From Tannerellaceae bacterium (GTDB taxonomy: Bacteria > Bacteroidota > Bacteroidia > Bacteroidales > Tannerellaceae), in contig JAITKB010000065.1 of NCBI GenBank assembly GCA_031278605.1, forward strand, positions 1-50,278: a stretch of DNA of 50,278 bases. The letters are read 5' to 3'. Position numbers and translations under genes: made by a program. The notes beneath the pieces were generated by a model. The model saw nothing but the letters and a program-made list of their open reading frames with translations. It was not told the DNA's origin and ran no database searches. Every line of letters begins with the position of its first letter. Position 1 is the stretch's first letter. Below, in pieces: positions 24,207 through 32,184 of the stretch.

Positions 24207-25424
24207 TTATTTCCAATTCATGTAATAATTCCTCAAAAATGTACTTGCCGAGAATAAGAGCATAGCCATGTAGGCGATACTTGTACTTAGGGCGGAACCG
24301 GTTATTCCGTAGGCGGGAATAAGCAAAAAGGCGGTGATCGTCAGCACGCCCAATCCGATGAAAGATGCGGCGGCGCTGTATTTTATCCTCCCGCTCCCAA
24401 TGAAATAATGGCTTAGCACCGTGTGGCATCCCAATGCTACAATCCCCGCAGACAAGGCCGCAATAACACCGCGCACCCCTTCAAACTCCCGGCCGAAAAG
24501 GTATCCGGTGTAAAACTCCTCAGGAAGGAAGAGGATGGCAGACGTGGCAACAACCAGAGCGGGAAAAGTGAAGCGGAGAACCTCAAGGGTGATGCGTCTC
24601 TGTTCCCTTTGGTCCTTCGTCCCGGCTATCCGGTTGTAGGCAATATAGGCCGCACTGCGGCTGATGTGCCATACGCTTTCGGAAATTTTTGTGGCGGCAT
24701 CGAGCAAACCAACGCCAACAGGCCCGGCAAAACGTTCCACCAGGAAGTAGTTGAGACGGGTGGTGCAGGTTTCCGCTATGTTGTCGGCGCTGCCCCAAAG
24801 GCCGTATACCAGCATCTCCCGGAGGATGCGCAAGAGGTTGTTTCGCCCCGGCGCAGCCTGTCCGGACCTTTTCAGGCAAGGCAGCAGCAAAAACAGGCCA
24901 ACAAGGAAGGAGACTCCGTTTGTCAGGTATAATCCCCAGATATAGGCGTTGAGATCCCGGCGTTGGACAACAAAGTAGAAGAAAAGCAGGATGAAAAACA
25001 GGCATCCTCCTTGCAATAAGTTGGTCAGGTTGAAGCCCCGTATGCGGTTTTTGCCCAGGAGAAAGCGCGAATGAGCGACACTTAGCGAATACAGAATCGT
25101 AAGACCCAGGATCTCCCATCCGTAATTACCGGGCAACAGCCCCGTGAGGCCCAGCAAGGCGCAACCCAGGGCCGAGCCTGCAAACGTCCACCCGATGGCG
25201 ATCGGATACAGCAGGCCAAGGGAATATCGACCAAGGAAATAAACCAGGGTGTTCCCGCTGAAAATCCCGCAAACGCTTACATTGATGCTTACCGAGGCCC
25301 AGATAAGTCCGGCCCTGCCCACCCCCTCGATGCCCAATACCCTGGCATTGATGAATATCAGCGCCAGGTTCAGGAGGGCCACCAGGTAACGGGAAAGGAG
25401 GGTTTGCAGGATGTCTTTCAACAT
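24207..25424 (-). CDS. Polysaccharide flippase (Wzx/MATE-like)
   Basis: 405 residues with about twelve predicted membrane helices, starting LLSRYLVALLNLALIFINARVLGIEGVG, the usual beginning of the oligosaccharide flippase/polysaccharide export family. It would move a lipid-linked glycan across the inner membrane. It sits 7 bp downstream of the M20 deacetylase stop and is the last gene of the ribF-M20-flippase operon on the minus strand. No glycosyltransferases are adjacent, so its substrate is unknown. About 200 bp of AT-rich DNA without a gene separates it from the AraC gene. Confidence 0.82.
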   Translation of the reverse strand: MLKDILQTLLSRYLVALLNLALIFINARVLGIEGVGRAGLIWASVSINVSVCGIFSGNTLVYFLGRYSLGLLYPIAIGWTFAGSALGCALLGLTGLLPGNYGWEILGLTILYSLSVAHSRFLLGKNRIRGFNLTNLLQGGCLFFILLFFYFVVQRRDLNAYIWGLYLTNGVSFLVGLFLLLPCLKRSGQAAPGRNNLLRILREMLVYGLWGSADNIAETCTTRLNYFLVERFAGPVGVGLLDAATKISESVWHISRSAAYIAYNRIAGTKDQREQRRITLEVLRFTFPALVVATSAILFLPEEFYTGYLFGREFEGVRGVIAALSAGIVALGCHTVLSHYFIGSGRIKYSAAASFIGLGVLTITAFLLIPAYGITGSALSTSIAYMAMLLFSASTFLRNYYMNWK

Positions 25425-25431
25425 AAAAAGA

Positions 25432-26493
25432 CTATCCGAGGGTGAGACCGTCCAGCAAACGGAGGTAGGTTTCGATGCCTTCCCGTATTTCCGGCAGGCG
25501 GATGTATTCGTTGGCCGTATGGGAGCGTGCCGAGTCGCCGGGGCCTATCTTCACGGAAGGAAAAGGCATCAGGGCCTGGTCGCTCAGGGTGGGCGAACCA
25601 AAGGGGTGTTTCCCCAGCAAAAGGGTGCGCCGGACAAAAGGATGACCCACATCGGTACGGGAAGAATTGAGGCGGAAGCTGCGCGCACGGACCTCGCTTT
25701 TCACCTGCCGGGCGATGAGGTGGTAGAGGCCTTCGTTGGTATACAACTCGTTGGTTCGTATGTCTACCGTAAATTCGCAACGGTCGGGGATTACATTGTG
25801 TTGCCCGCCGGCGTGGATTATGGTTACGCTCATTTTGACCGCTCCCAGCAGGTCGCTTTCCTCAGGGAAGCGATACGTGTGGAACCATCCTATATCTTTC
25901 ATGGCCACAGAAATCGCGTTGATACCCTCGTTGCGGGCGGCATGGCCGGCCTTTCCCCAGGCTGTACAGTCCAGCACCATCAGTCCTTTTTCCGCCACGG
26001 CGGGCTGCATGTCGGTAGGTTCGCCCACGAGGGCAAAAGCGATGGGGGGCAAATCCTCCAATACACACGCGATCCCGTTCGGGCCGGATATTTCTTCTTC
26101 GCAAGAGGCCAGAAAGATCAGGTTGTAGGGTTGCGTCCCGGCGCTCAAGCGGCGAAAAGCGGCGTAGAGGGACACCAGGCTGGCCCCGGCGTCGTTGCTG
26201 CCCAGTCCATACAGCCTTTCGTCTTCCCCTTCTTCCGGGGCGAAGGGGTCTTTGCTCCATCCCGCTACCGGTTTCACCGTATCTATATGCGAATTGAGCA
26301 AAAGGGAAGGTTTGCAGGGGTCGTATCCGAGCGGCGGCAGAATCCACAGGTTGTTTCCCTTGCGTTGCACCTCATAGCCGTCTGCCTGCCATAGCTTTTG
26401 CAGATAATCGGCCACCTCCTTCTCCTCCCTGCTGAAGGAGGGACGGGATAACATCCCTTTGAGCATATCAATAGCTTCGTAAAAGAGCGGCAT
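25432..26493 (-). CDS. M20 family deacetylase, ArgE-like
   Basis: 353-residue zinc hydrolase of the M20 family. Visible are LLNSHIDTVKPV (His ligand and Asp), GLGSNDAGAS (bridging Asp), ASCEEEISGPNG (catalytic Glu pair), VGEPTDM and the C-terminal His in GDSARSHTANEYI. In Bacteroidetes the closest known role is N-acetyl- or N-succinyl-L-ornithine deacylation in arginine synthesis; this is an inference from similarity. The start MPLFYEAIDMLKGML overlaps ribF by 26 bp; an internal ATG at 26466 would avoid overlap but loses family-like N-terminal residues. Confidence 0.85.
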   Translation of the reverse strand: MPLFYEAIDMLKGMLSRPSFSREEKEVADYLQKLWQADGYEVQRKGNNLWILPPLGYDPCKPSLLLNSHIDTVKPVAGWSKDPFAPEEGEDERLYGLGSNDAGASLVSLYAAFRRLSAGTQPYNLIFLASCEEEISGPNGIACVLEDLPPIAFALVGEPTDMQPAVAEKGLMVLDCTAWGKAGHAARNEGINAISVAMKDIGWFHTYRFPEESDLLGAVKMSVTIIHAGGQHNVIPDRCEFTVDIRTNELYTNEGLYHLIARQVKSEVRARSFRLNSSRTDVGHPFVRRTLLLGKHPFGSPTLSDQALMPFPSVKIGPGDSARSHTANEYIRLPEIREGIETYLRLLDGLTLG

Positions 26494-27385
26494 CTTTCTT
26501 TAATTGTTCTTTTAATTCATGCAATGAGCGGAAGCGGATATCTTCGCGCAGGAAATGTGTAAACGCAAGGCTGATCTCCTGAGTGTAAATATCGTCCAGG
26601 AAATCCAGGATGTGTACTTCCAGGGTGAGGTTGTCATTGCGGTACAATGTCGGTCGGCGACCGATATACAACATCCCTTTATGGTTTTGCCCCAGGCAGG
26701 TAACGCGCACGGCATATACCCCCGTGGACGGAATCAGTTTAAAGGCGTCGGCCACCTGTATATTGGCGGTAGGGAAGCCCAGCGTCCGGCCAATTTGGTT
26801 TCCTTGCACCACGCGCCCCGTCAGCCGGTAGGGATAGGAGAGCAGTTGGGCCGCCGTTTCCACATGCCCAAGCGACAATTGCTTCCGTATCTCCGAGGAA
26901 CTGACGGCCACTTCGTTTTGCGTCAAGCGTGGCGCTTCCAACACCTCCATGCCGCAATTTGCCGCATAGTGCACGTATTCCCGGAAGCCATCCCTGCGGT
27001 CGCGCCCAAAGCGGTGATCGTAACCGATGTACAGGGTTTTTATCCGCCATTGCTGCGACAAGACGGATATAAAGGCCTCGGCCGTGAGTTGGGAGAGTTC
27101 GGCGGTAAAATCCAGGATGAAGCAGTAATCAACGCCGGTATCCCTCAGGAGGGCGAGTCGTTCGTCGAGCGAATTAAGGAGCCTGGGGCAGTAATCGGTT
27201 TGCAGCACCCTGCGCGGATGCTGCGGGAAGGTAATGACGGCAGTGCGCAATCCGCGGGTTCGCGCCGCTTCCTTCATCTCACGGATCAAGTATCTGTGTC
27301 CCAGATGCACCCCGTCGAAAAAGCCGATGGTGGCAACAAATTCGCTACGCTCCTTGAGCTTGTCTCTATTTCTTAGAATAATCAT
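26468..27385 (-). CDS. ribF: Bifunctional riboflavin kinase/FAD synthetase
   Basis: 305 residues. The N-terminal FAD synthetase half carries GFFDGVHLGHRYLIREM (nucleotide binding), PQHPRRVL and the SSSEIRKQLSLG motif. The C-terminal flavokinase half carries GNQIGRTLGFPTANI and TLEVHILDFLDDIY. It makes FMN and FAD from riboflavin in the cytosol. Length and order of domains are standard. It is the first gene of a minus-strand operon and overlaps the M20 gene by 26 bp. No riboswitch-like conserved leader is apparent in the 240 bp upstream. Confidence 0.93.
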   Translation of the reverse strand: MIILRNRDKLKERSEFVATIGFFDGVHLGHRYLIREMKEAARTRGLRTAVITFPQHPRRVLQTDYCPRLLNSLDERLALLRDTGVDYCFILDFTAELSQLTAEAFISVLSQQWRIKTLYIGYDHRFGRDRRDGFREYVHYAANCGMEVLEAPRLTQNEVAVSSSEIRKQLSLGHVETAAQLLSYPYRLTGRVVQGNQIGRTLGFPTANIQVADAFKLIPSTGVYAVRVTCLGQNHKGMLYIGRRPTLYRNDNLTLEVHILDFLDDIYTQEISLAFTHFLREDIRFRSLHELKEQLKKDAALLRSY

Positions 27386-27574
27386 GTTTGATGAACTAAC
27401 ATTTTTTGTGTACTATCGTCTTCCCGATTAACAAATATTAGCTGCCGGGGGATTGGCAGATATACGGCAAGACCTTAGTTTTGCAGCACAATTTTTTTCG
27501 TAGATGAATATTTTAATTAATAGTTAATAGTAGTATTTGTGATTCAATTTAAGTTTAAGGTTAACAAAGTTCCG

Positions 27575-27604
27575 ATTAAAGGATGTCGTGAGGCATCCTT
27601 TAAT
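27575..27604. terminator. Bidirectional-type stem-loop after the FKBP gene
   Basis: ATTAAAGGATG and CATCCTTTAAT form an 11-bp perfect stem with an 8-nt loop, 20 bp downstream of the FKBP gene (minus strand). The stem ends in TTTAAT on both strands but lacks a long U run. The rest of the 27386-27574 gap is AT rich and shows no gene. Confidence 0.5.
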
Positions 27605-27623
27605 GATTTCATCTCCCTCCGCA

Positions 27624-28190
27624 TTACGGCTCATCAATCCGGGTTACTTCCAATTCAAATACCAGCGTAGAATAAGCGGGGATTGTAACATTCCCCTTGG
27701 CGTCTGTCTGTGCCGTTGTACCATAGCCTAATTCCTGCGGGATCCATATTTCGGCCTTTTCGCCTTCCGTCATATATTGCAGGGCTACCGACCAGCCTTC
27801 TATCACGGCTGCATACCCGTTGGGGTTGCTGGAAGAGTTATAGTTGGCCGCACTGGAGCTGACAGCCACATGGAGCGGCAAGTCATAGCGAATGTCTCTT
27901 TTGTCGAATACCGTGCCGTCCACCAGCGCTCCTTGATAAAAGACCTTCACCCGGCTATTGTAATAGATCCGTTTCCCGTTGCCGGGGTGTATTTGTTTGT
28001 AAAATATCACGCCGTTATTGCTTAAAGCCTTATAGCGTGTATAGGCAGGGTCGTAGATTTTGTCGTTAAACGCTTGTTCGTTAGCCGATTTCCAGGCTTC
28101 ATCTATTGTTGCCTCGTTGTCATCGTCTCCGCAAGAGGGCAGCGACACGCAACAGGCCATCATCCATACTATAAAGAAATACTGTTTCAT
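27624..28190 (-). CDS. FKBP-type peptidyl-prolyl isomerase lipoprotein
   Basis: The likely start is MKQYFFIV at 28190, just after the GlyRS stop, rather than the track start at 28202. The 188-residue product has a lipobox (SLPSC|GDDDNEA), so it is membrane anchored. An FKBP domain follows (about residues 60-185): NSRVKVFYQGALVDGTVFDKRD, AAVIEGWSVALQYMTEGEKAEIWIPQELGYG and STLVFELEVTRID are diagnostic. It probably helps protein folding in the periplasm. It follows glyS with a 4-bp gap and is likely cotranscribed. Confidence 0.88.
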   Translation of the reverse strand: MKQYFFIVWMMACCVSLPSCGDDDNEATIDEAWKSANEQAFNDKIYDPAYTRYKALSNNGVIFYKQIHPGNGKRIYYNSRVKVFYQGALVDGTVFDKRDIRYDLPLHVAVSSSAANYNSSSNPNGYAAVIEGWSVALQYMTEGEKAEIWIPQELGYGTTAQTDAKGNVTIPAYSTLVFELEVTRIDEP

Positions 28191-28194
28191 ATGC

Positions 28195-29739
28195 TCAATC
28201 ATTTATTTTCTTCAACAAGTTCTTTAAACTCACTTTCTCGGCAATTATCCCGGGCAAATTCTCCACAGACACCCGTTCCTGCTCCATGGTATCACGGAAA
28301 CGAATGGTAACCCGGTCATCATTCAAGGTTTCATGGTCGATTGTGATGCAATAAGGCGTGCCGATCGCATCCTGGCGGCGGTAACGTTTGCCGATAGAAT
28401 CCTTCTCGTCATAAAGGCAACGGAAGTCAAAGCGCAACCGATTCCTGATCTCCTCCGCTTTTCCGGGCAGTCCGTCTTTCTTTACCAGGGGGAATACGGC
28501 CAACTGTACGGGCGCCAGGGCCGGCGGAAGTTTCAGCACAACGCGGGTTTCGCCCTGGCCCAACGTTTCTTCGGCGTATGCCCCGGCAATGAGGCTCAGG
28601 AACACCCGGTCCAGCCCAATGGAGGTTTCTACAACGCAGGGAGTGTAGCTTTGTCCTGATTCAGGGTCGAAATACTGCATCTTTTTACCCGAATATTTTT
28701 CATGTTGCCTCAGGTCAAAGTCGCCACGGCTGTGGATCCCTTCCACTTCCTTGAATCCAAAGGGCATTTCAAATTCAATATCCGTGGCGGCGTTGGCGTA
28801 ATGCGCCAGCTTCTCGTGATCGTGGTAGCGGTATTTATCCGGGCCCAGTCCCATGGCTTTGTGCCAGGCCATCCGTAGGGATTTCCACCGGGTGAACCAT
28901 TCCATCTCCTCTCCCGGACGTACGAAGAACTGCATTTCCATCTGCTCGAACTCCCGCATACGGAAGATGAATTGCCGGGCAACGATTTCGTTACGAAACG
29001 CTTTCCCGGTCTGTGCAATGCCGAACGGGATCTTCATCCGTCCCGTTTTCTGTACATTCAGGAAGTTGACGAAAATACCCTGTGCGGTCTCCGGTCGCAG
29101 ATAAACCCGCATAGCCCCCTGGCTTGTCGAACCCATCTCGGTAGAGAACATCAGGTTAAACTGCCTCACTTCCGTCCAATTCCCGGTTCCCGACAGGGGG
29201 CATAGGATCTCCGCATCCACAATAATCTGCCGGAGTTCCTCCAGGTTCGATGCATTCAGCGCCTGGGTGAAACGTGTGTGCGTCTCCCTGCGTTTGGCTT
29301 GGAGTTCCGATACACGGGGATTGGTAGCCCGGTATTCTGTCTCATTGAAGACGTCGCCGTAGCGTTTCGCCGCTTTTTCTATCTCTTTTTGTATCTTCCC
29401 GTCTATTTTCGCCAGGTATTCTTCGATTAATATATCGGCGCGGTAGCGTTTCTTGGAATCCTTATTGTCAATCAGCGGGTCGTTGAAGGCATCCACATGC
29501 CCGGAGGCTTTCCAGATGGAGGGATGCATGAAAACGGCCGAATCAATCCCCACGACGTTCTCATGCAGTAGCGTCATACTGTCCCACCAATATTTCCTGA
29601 TATTATTTTTCAGTTCCACCCCATAGGGTCCGTAATCGTAGACGGCGCCCAATCCGTCGTAAATCTCCGAGGAGGGAAACACAAAACCATATTCTTTGCA
29701 GTGCGATACGATTTTCTTGAAAAGATCTTCCTGTGCCAT
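28195..29739 (-). CDS. glyS: Glycyl-tRNA synthetase
   Basis: Single-chain (alpha2-type) class II synthetase charging tRNA-Gly; Bacteroidetes use this form rather than GlyQ/GlyS pairs. Motif 2 (KAFRNEIVARQFIFRMREFEQMEMQFF) and motif 3 (TSIGLDRVFLSLI) are clear, with a C-terminal anticodon-binding domain (VQLAVFPLVKKDGLPGKAEEIRNRL...RRQDAIGTPYCITID). MAQEDLFKKIVSHCKEYGF at 29739 is a more family-like start than 29757. A near-consensus -7 box (minus strand TTACTTTG, 29783-29776) lies upstream. Followed by the FKBP gene. Confidence 0.95.
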   Translation of the reverse strand: MAQEDLFKKIVSHCKEYGFVFPSSEIYDGLGAVYDYGPYGVELKNNIRKYWWDSMTLLHENVVGIDSAVFMHPSIWKASGHVDAFNDPLIDNKDSKKRYRADILIEEYLAKIDGKIQKEIEKAAKRYGDVFNETEYRATNPRVSELQAKRRETHTRFTQALNASNLEELRQIIVDAEILCPLSGTGNWTEVRQFNLMFSTEMGSTSQGAMRVYLRPETAQGIFVNFLNVQKTGRMKIPFGIAQTGKAFRNEIVARQFIFRMREFEQMEMQFFVRPGEEMEWFTRWKSLRMAWHKAMGLGPDKYRYHDHEKLAHYANAATDIEFEMPFGFKEVEGIHSRGDFDLRQHEKYSGKKMQYFDPESGQSYTPCVVETSIGLDRVFLSLIAGAYAEETLGQGETRVVLKLPPALAPVQLAVFPLVKKDGLPGKAEEIRNRLRFDFRCLYDEKDSIGKRYRRQDAIGTPYCITIDHETLNDDRVTIRFRDTMEQERVSVENLPGIIAEKVSLKNLLKKIND

Positions 29740-29775
29740 AATGTAAACGTTGTTCAAAAGTTATTCGTAAGGCTG

Positions 29776-29783
29776 CAAAGTAA
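29776..29783 (-). promoter_or_regulatory. -7 box of glyS promoter (weak prediction)
   Basis: The minus strand reads TTACTTTG, one mismatch from TAnnTTTG, about 37 bp upstream of the preferred ATG. No clear -33 element is seen. Confidence 0.35.
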
Positions 29784-29930
29784 CTAATTTTTTGATGAAT
29801 CACCGGATTCCCCTGCCGGGAAATTAATACGCAGGCATCGCTCCTGTGTGCGCCGTATCGGTCGCCATCCGCCCCCAGGGCAGGGGAAGGTATGCCGTGG
29901 GGCCCTCCCCCCCAGGGGCCTTGGGGCCAA

Positions 29931-30040
29931 GTCCTATACGGAGGCTACCTGGGTCCTATACGTAGGCCACCTAAGTCCTATACTTAGGCCACCTCAGTCC
30001 TATACGTAGGTAGCCTCAGTCCTATACTTAGGTAGGGGCT
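29931..30040. repeat. 22-bp tandem repeat array D (5 copies)
   Basis: Five 22-bp units, each starting GTCCTATAC: GTCCTATACGTAGGCCACCT plus two bases is typical, with variants such as CTTAGG for CGTAGG and TAGCCTCA for CCACCTAA. CCTA...TAGG pairs inside units, and CCTAAGT/ACTTAGG across a unit junction (29970-29988), can form hairpins. The last unit overlaps the stop codon and final codons of the DUF6377 gene (TAA at 30030-30028). To the left, 29900-29930 is G/C-rich with CCCCAGGGGCCTTGGGG-like symmetry. Sequence is unrelated to arrays A, B and C, but the period is identical. Confidence 0.88.
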
Positions 30041-31788
30041 GTAATTGGGTGGGCCTGGGGGTGATGCTGGATGCTCCCCAGCCGGGACACCCGTTTGGGG
30101 AATTCCTCGTCGGAGACCGTGGCCCGGGCACGCATTTTCATGCGGATGTTGTAAACCGTTTGGGTCGACAGGCCCAATATCTTGGCGATCTTCACACTGC
30201 TGTTGACGCCCAAACGCACCAGGGCGTAAATACGCACCTCCGTACTTAAGCGTTGACGGTGCTCCAGGACGATGCGCTCTTCGGGACGCAACAGGCTATT
30301 CAATTCTTCTACAAAGTTTGGGAAGATAGAGAGAAAGATCCGGTCAAAATGGGAATTCAACTCCGACACCTCATCGTTGGTGGCGAAATCGCCTCCATGG
30401 AGAAGTTTCACCAGGTCGTCCTGCCGGTGAACCTTCAATTGGCGATAAATGCTCTTCTTCCAACCGGTCAACTTGCCGATGTATTCCGAACAGGCGGCAA
30501 AGAGATTGCCGATATATACCTCTTTCAAATAATTGGCGTCATTCAACTGGGCGTTTGTTTCGGCAAGTAACCGCTTACTTTCCGAGAGTGAGGCGTTGGA
30601 GTGTTGCAGCTGGAGCTGCTGCTCGGAGAGTTGGCGGATGGAGGAATCCAACCGTCGGTTGCTACGCTCCAGCTCCAGGCGCAACTTGCTTTGCTCTCGG
30701 AACAAGCGATAAACGACCAGGAGGGCGATGCACATCCCCAGAGCCATAGCCGTGAGAAAGCCCATGAAAATCTGTTGTCGTTGAGCGCCTTCTTCGAGTT
30801 TTTGCACCGTCTCATCATAAATCAGCGCATAGGGTTGTGATAAGGTATAGCCTCGCACCCGGTCCGGATAGTCATCCTGCATACGGATGTGGGCTTTCAT
30901 AAAACGAAGTGCATAGGACAACTCGCCCATCGAGCGGGCCAAATCAGCGACGATCGTCAGCGCCGGCAAGTTTCGACTGACGTGGGAAATGGAGACGCAC
31001 ATCTCCTGAACATGGTATTGAATCGCCTCCTCCGGGTGATTCAACACCGAAGAAAGAATACCCGTGGCAAAGCACAACCGTTCATACCAGGCATCGCCAT
31101 GGTCTAACACACTCACCCTCCGTATTAAGCCTTGACGCACCCGTTCCTTCTTTGCCTCATCCTTTTCCCCCCAGAAACGTCCCCAAAGGTGATAAGACGA
31201 GAGGCTGTCCGGCACGCAAGCCGTCAACGAATCAGCATAAAGATAGAGGTTGTCATGCAACGGAGTGTTGTGGTAGATGGATAATTGCGACCAATAGCGT
31301 ATCTGTTCCACATAGTAATCCGGCAACAGATCTTCCGAAAAAAGCAAGCTTCCGGCTTCCTGCAAGGCGGCTTGACTGTCCTCAAAAAAACCCGCAATGG
31401 AATGGATCCTCGCCATCGACAAATAGGACTCAGCCAACCAGTCATTGCGTTCATTCCTGCGGGCTATCTCCAAGTTTTTCTCCAGGTATACAAAAGCTGA
31501 GTCCGTAATAAAGTTCTCGTACTTTTCAGCAATCAACCGGTTATAGTAATAACGGGCATCTTCGGTGATGGCCTGTGCAGCTTTTCCCTTGAGATTGACC
31601 AGTTCCGCATCCATGTTCCTGCGGAACGCTCCGACTTGACCAAGCGTAGAGTCTAACCTGGCTAAATAGATTTTTACATAGGACCCGGTATCCGGATGAT
31701 GGCTACATCCACCTAGGAAAATATTAAGTCCCCATAACATGACAGTGCAACCGAACGACAATCCATGCAATACATAGTTTCGCATCAT
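30028..31788 (-). CDS. DUF6377 family transmembrane sensor-regulator of the rhamnosidase PUL
   Basis: The ATG at 31788/31785 (MMRNYVLHGL) is preferred to 31854. The N-terminus has a signal with a lipobox-like LGGC, followed by a long TPR-like helical periplasmic region (DSAFVYLEKNLEIARRNERNDWLAESYLSMARIHSIAGFFEDSQAAL). One membrane helix follows (FMGFLTAMALGMCIALLVVY), then a cytoplasmic coiled coil (REQSKLRLELERSNRRLDSSIRQLSEQQLQ) and a C-terminal LuxR-like helix-turn-helix (VRLGVNSSVKIAKILGLSTQTVYNIRMKMRARA). This is the DUF6377 layout, a one-polypeptide sensor and DNA binder. Divergent from susC, so it is likely the PUL regulator. The stop codon lies in a 22-bp repeat unit. Confidence 0.8.
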   Translation of the reverse strand: MMRNYVLHGLSFGCTVMLWGLNIFLGGCSHHPDTGSYVKIYLARLDSTLGQVGAFRRNMDAELVNLKGKAAQAITEDARYYYNRLIAEKYENFITDSAFVYLEKNLEIARRNERNDWLAESYLSMARIHSIAGFFEDSQAALQEAGSLLFSEDLLPDYYVEQIRYWSQLSIYHNTPLHDNLYLYADSLTACVPDSLSSYHLWGRFWGEKDEAKKERVRQGLIRRVSVLDHGDAWYERLCFATGILSSVLNHPEEAIQYHVQEMCVSISHVSRNLPALTIVADLARSMGELSYALRFMKAHIRMQDDYPDRVRGYTLSQPYALIYDETVQKLEEGAQRQQIFMGFLTAMALGMCIALLVVYRLFREQSKLRLELERSNRRLDSSIRQLSEQQLQLQHSNASLSESKRLLAETNAQLNDANYLKEVYIGNLFAACSEYIGKLTGWKKSIYRQLKVHRQDDLVKLLHGGDFATNDEVSELNSHFDRIFLSIFPNFVEELNSLLRPEERIVLEHRQRLSTEVRIYALVRLGVNSSVKIAKILGLSTQTVYNIRMKMRARATVSDEEFPKRVSRLGSIQHHPQAHPITAPT

Positions 31789-31799
31789 TCTTAAAGATT

Positions 31800-31829
31800 T
31801 AAAGGTAGTATGAAATGCAAAAAAACAAA
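31800..31829 (-). promoter_or_regulatory. Promoter of the DUF6377 regulator (weak prediction)
   Basis: On the minus strand TTTG (31829-31826), 18 bp, then TACCTTTA (31807-31800), one mismatch from the -7 consensus. It would give a very short leader to the ATG at 31788. Confidence 0.35.
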
Positions 31830-31909
31830 TCCTGTGATTTTTGCTTGTAAACATACAATAAAAAAGTTAGTATATCACCCAGGCATAAGCCTTTCCCACG
31901 GTGTGCAAG

Positions 31910-31941
31910 TTTCAAAAGATATTTCTTCCAACTTACTTTTG
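31910..31941 (+). promoter_or_regulatory. Promoter of the susC/PUL operon (predicted)
   Basis: TACTTTTG (31934-31941) fits TAnnTTTG, with TTTC (31910-31913), one mismatch from TTTG, 20 bp upstream. The leader to the preferred susC start at 32185 would be about 235 nt, long enough for post-transcriptional control. No other gene is seen in 31855-32184. Confidence 0.5.
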
Positions 31942-32184
31942 TGTTTTCCTTATTTGTTCATAAACAACGGATTCACGTAATTCCCGGTTTACTCTTACCT
32001 ATCCTGTCTATCCTTTAAGCCTTTTCTACCTGGACAAAACCTCATACTATTGAAGCTGAAAACGGATCGCACGGATATGACTTATTTTTTTAACATGATA
32101 TACTATACAATTACAAATTACATGAAGAATTACATGAAGAATTATGAAAGTCCACTTTTACTGTCTGATAACAGGCGTAAAAGA

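Noticed and set aside
29931-30040. Array D, and arrays A-C, as CRISPR
   Set aside because: Units are directly adjacent 22-mers with no unique spacers, and there are no cas genes in the window.
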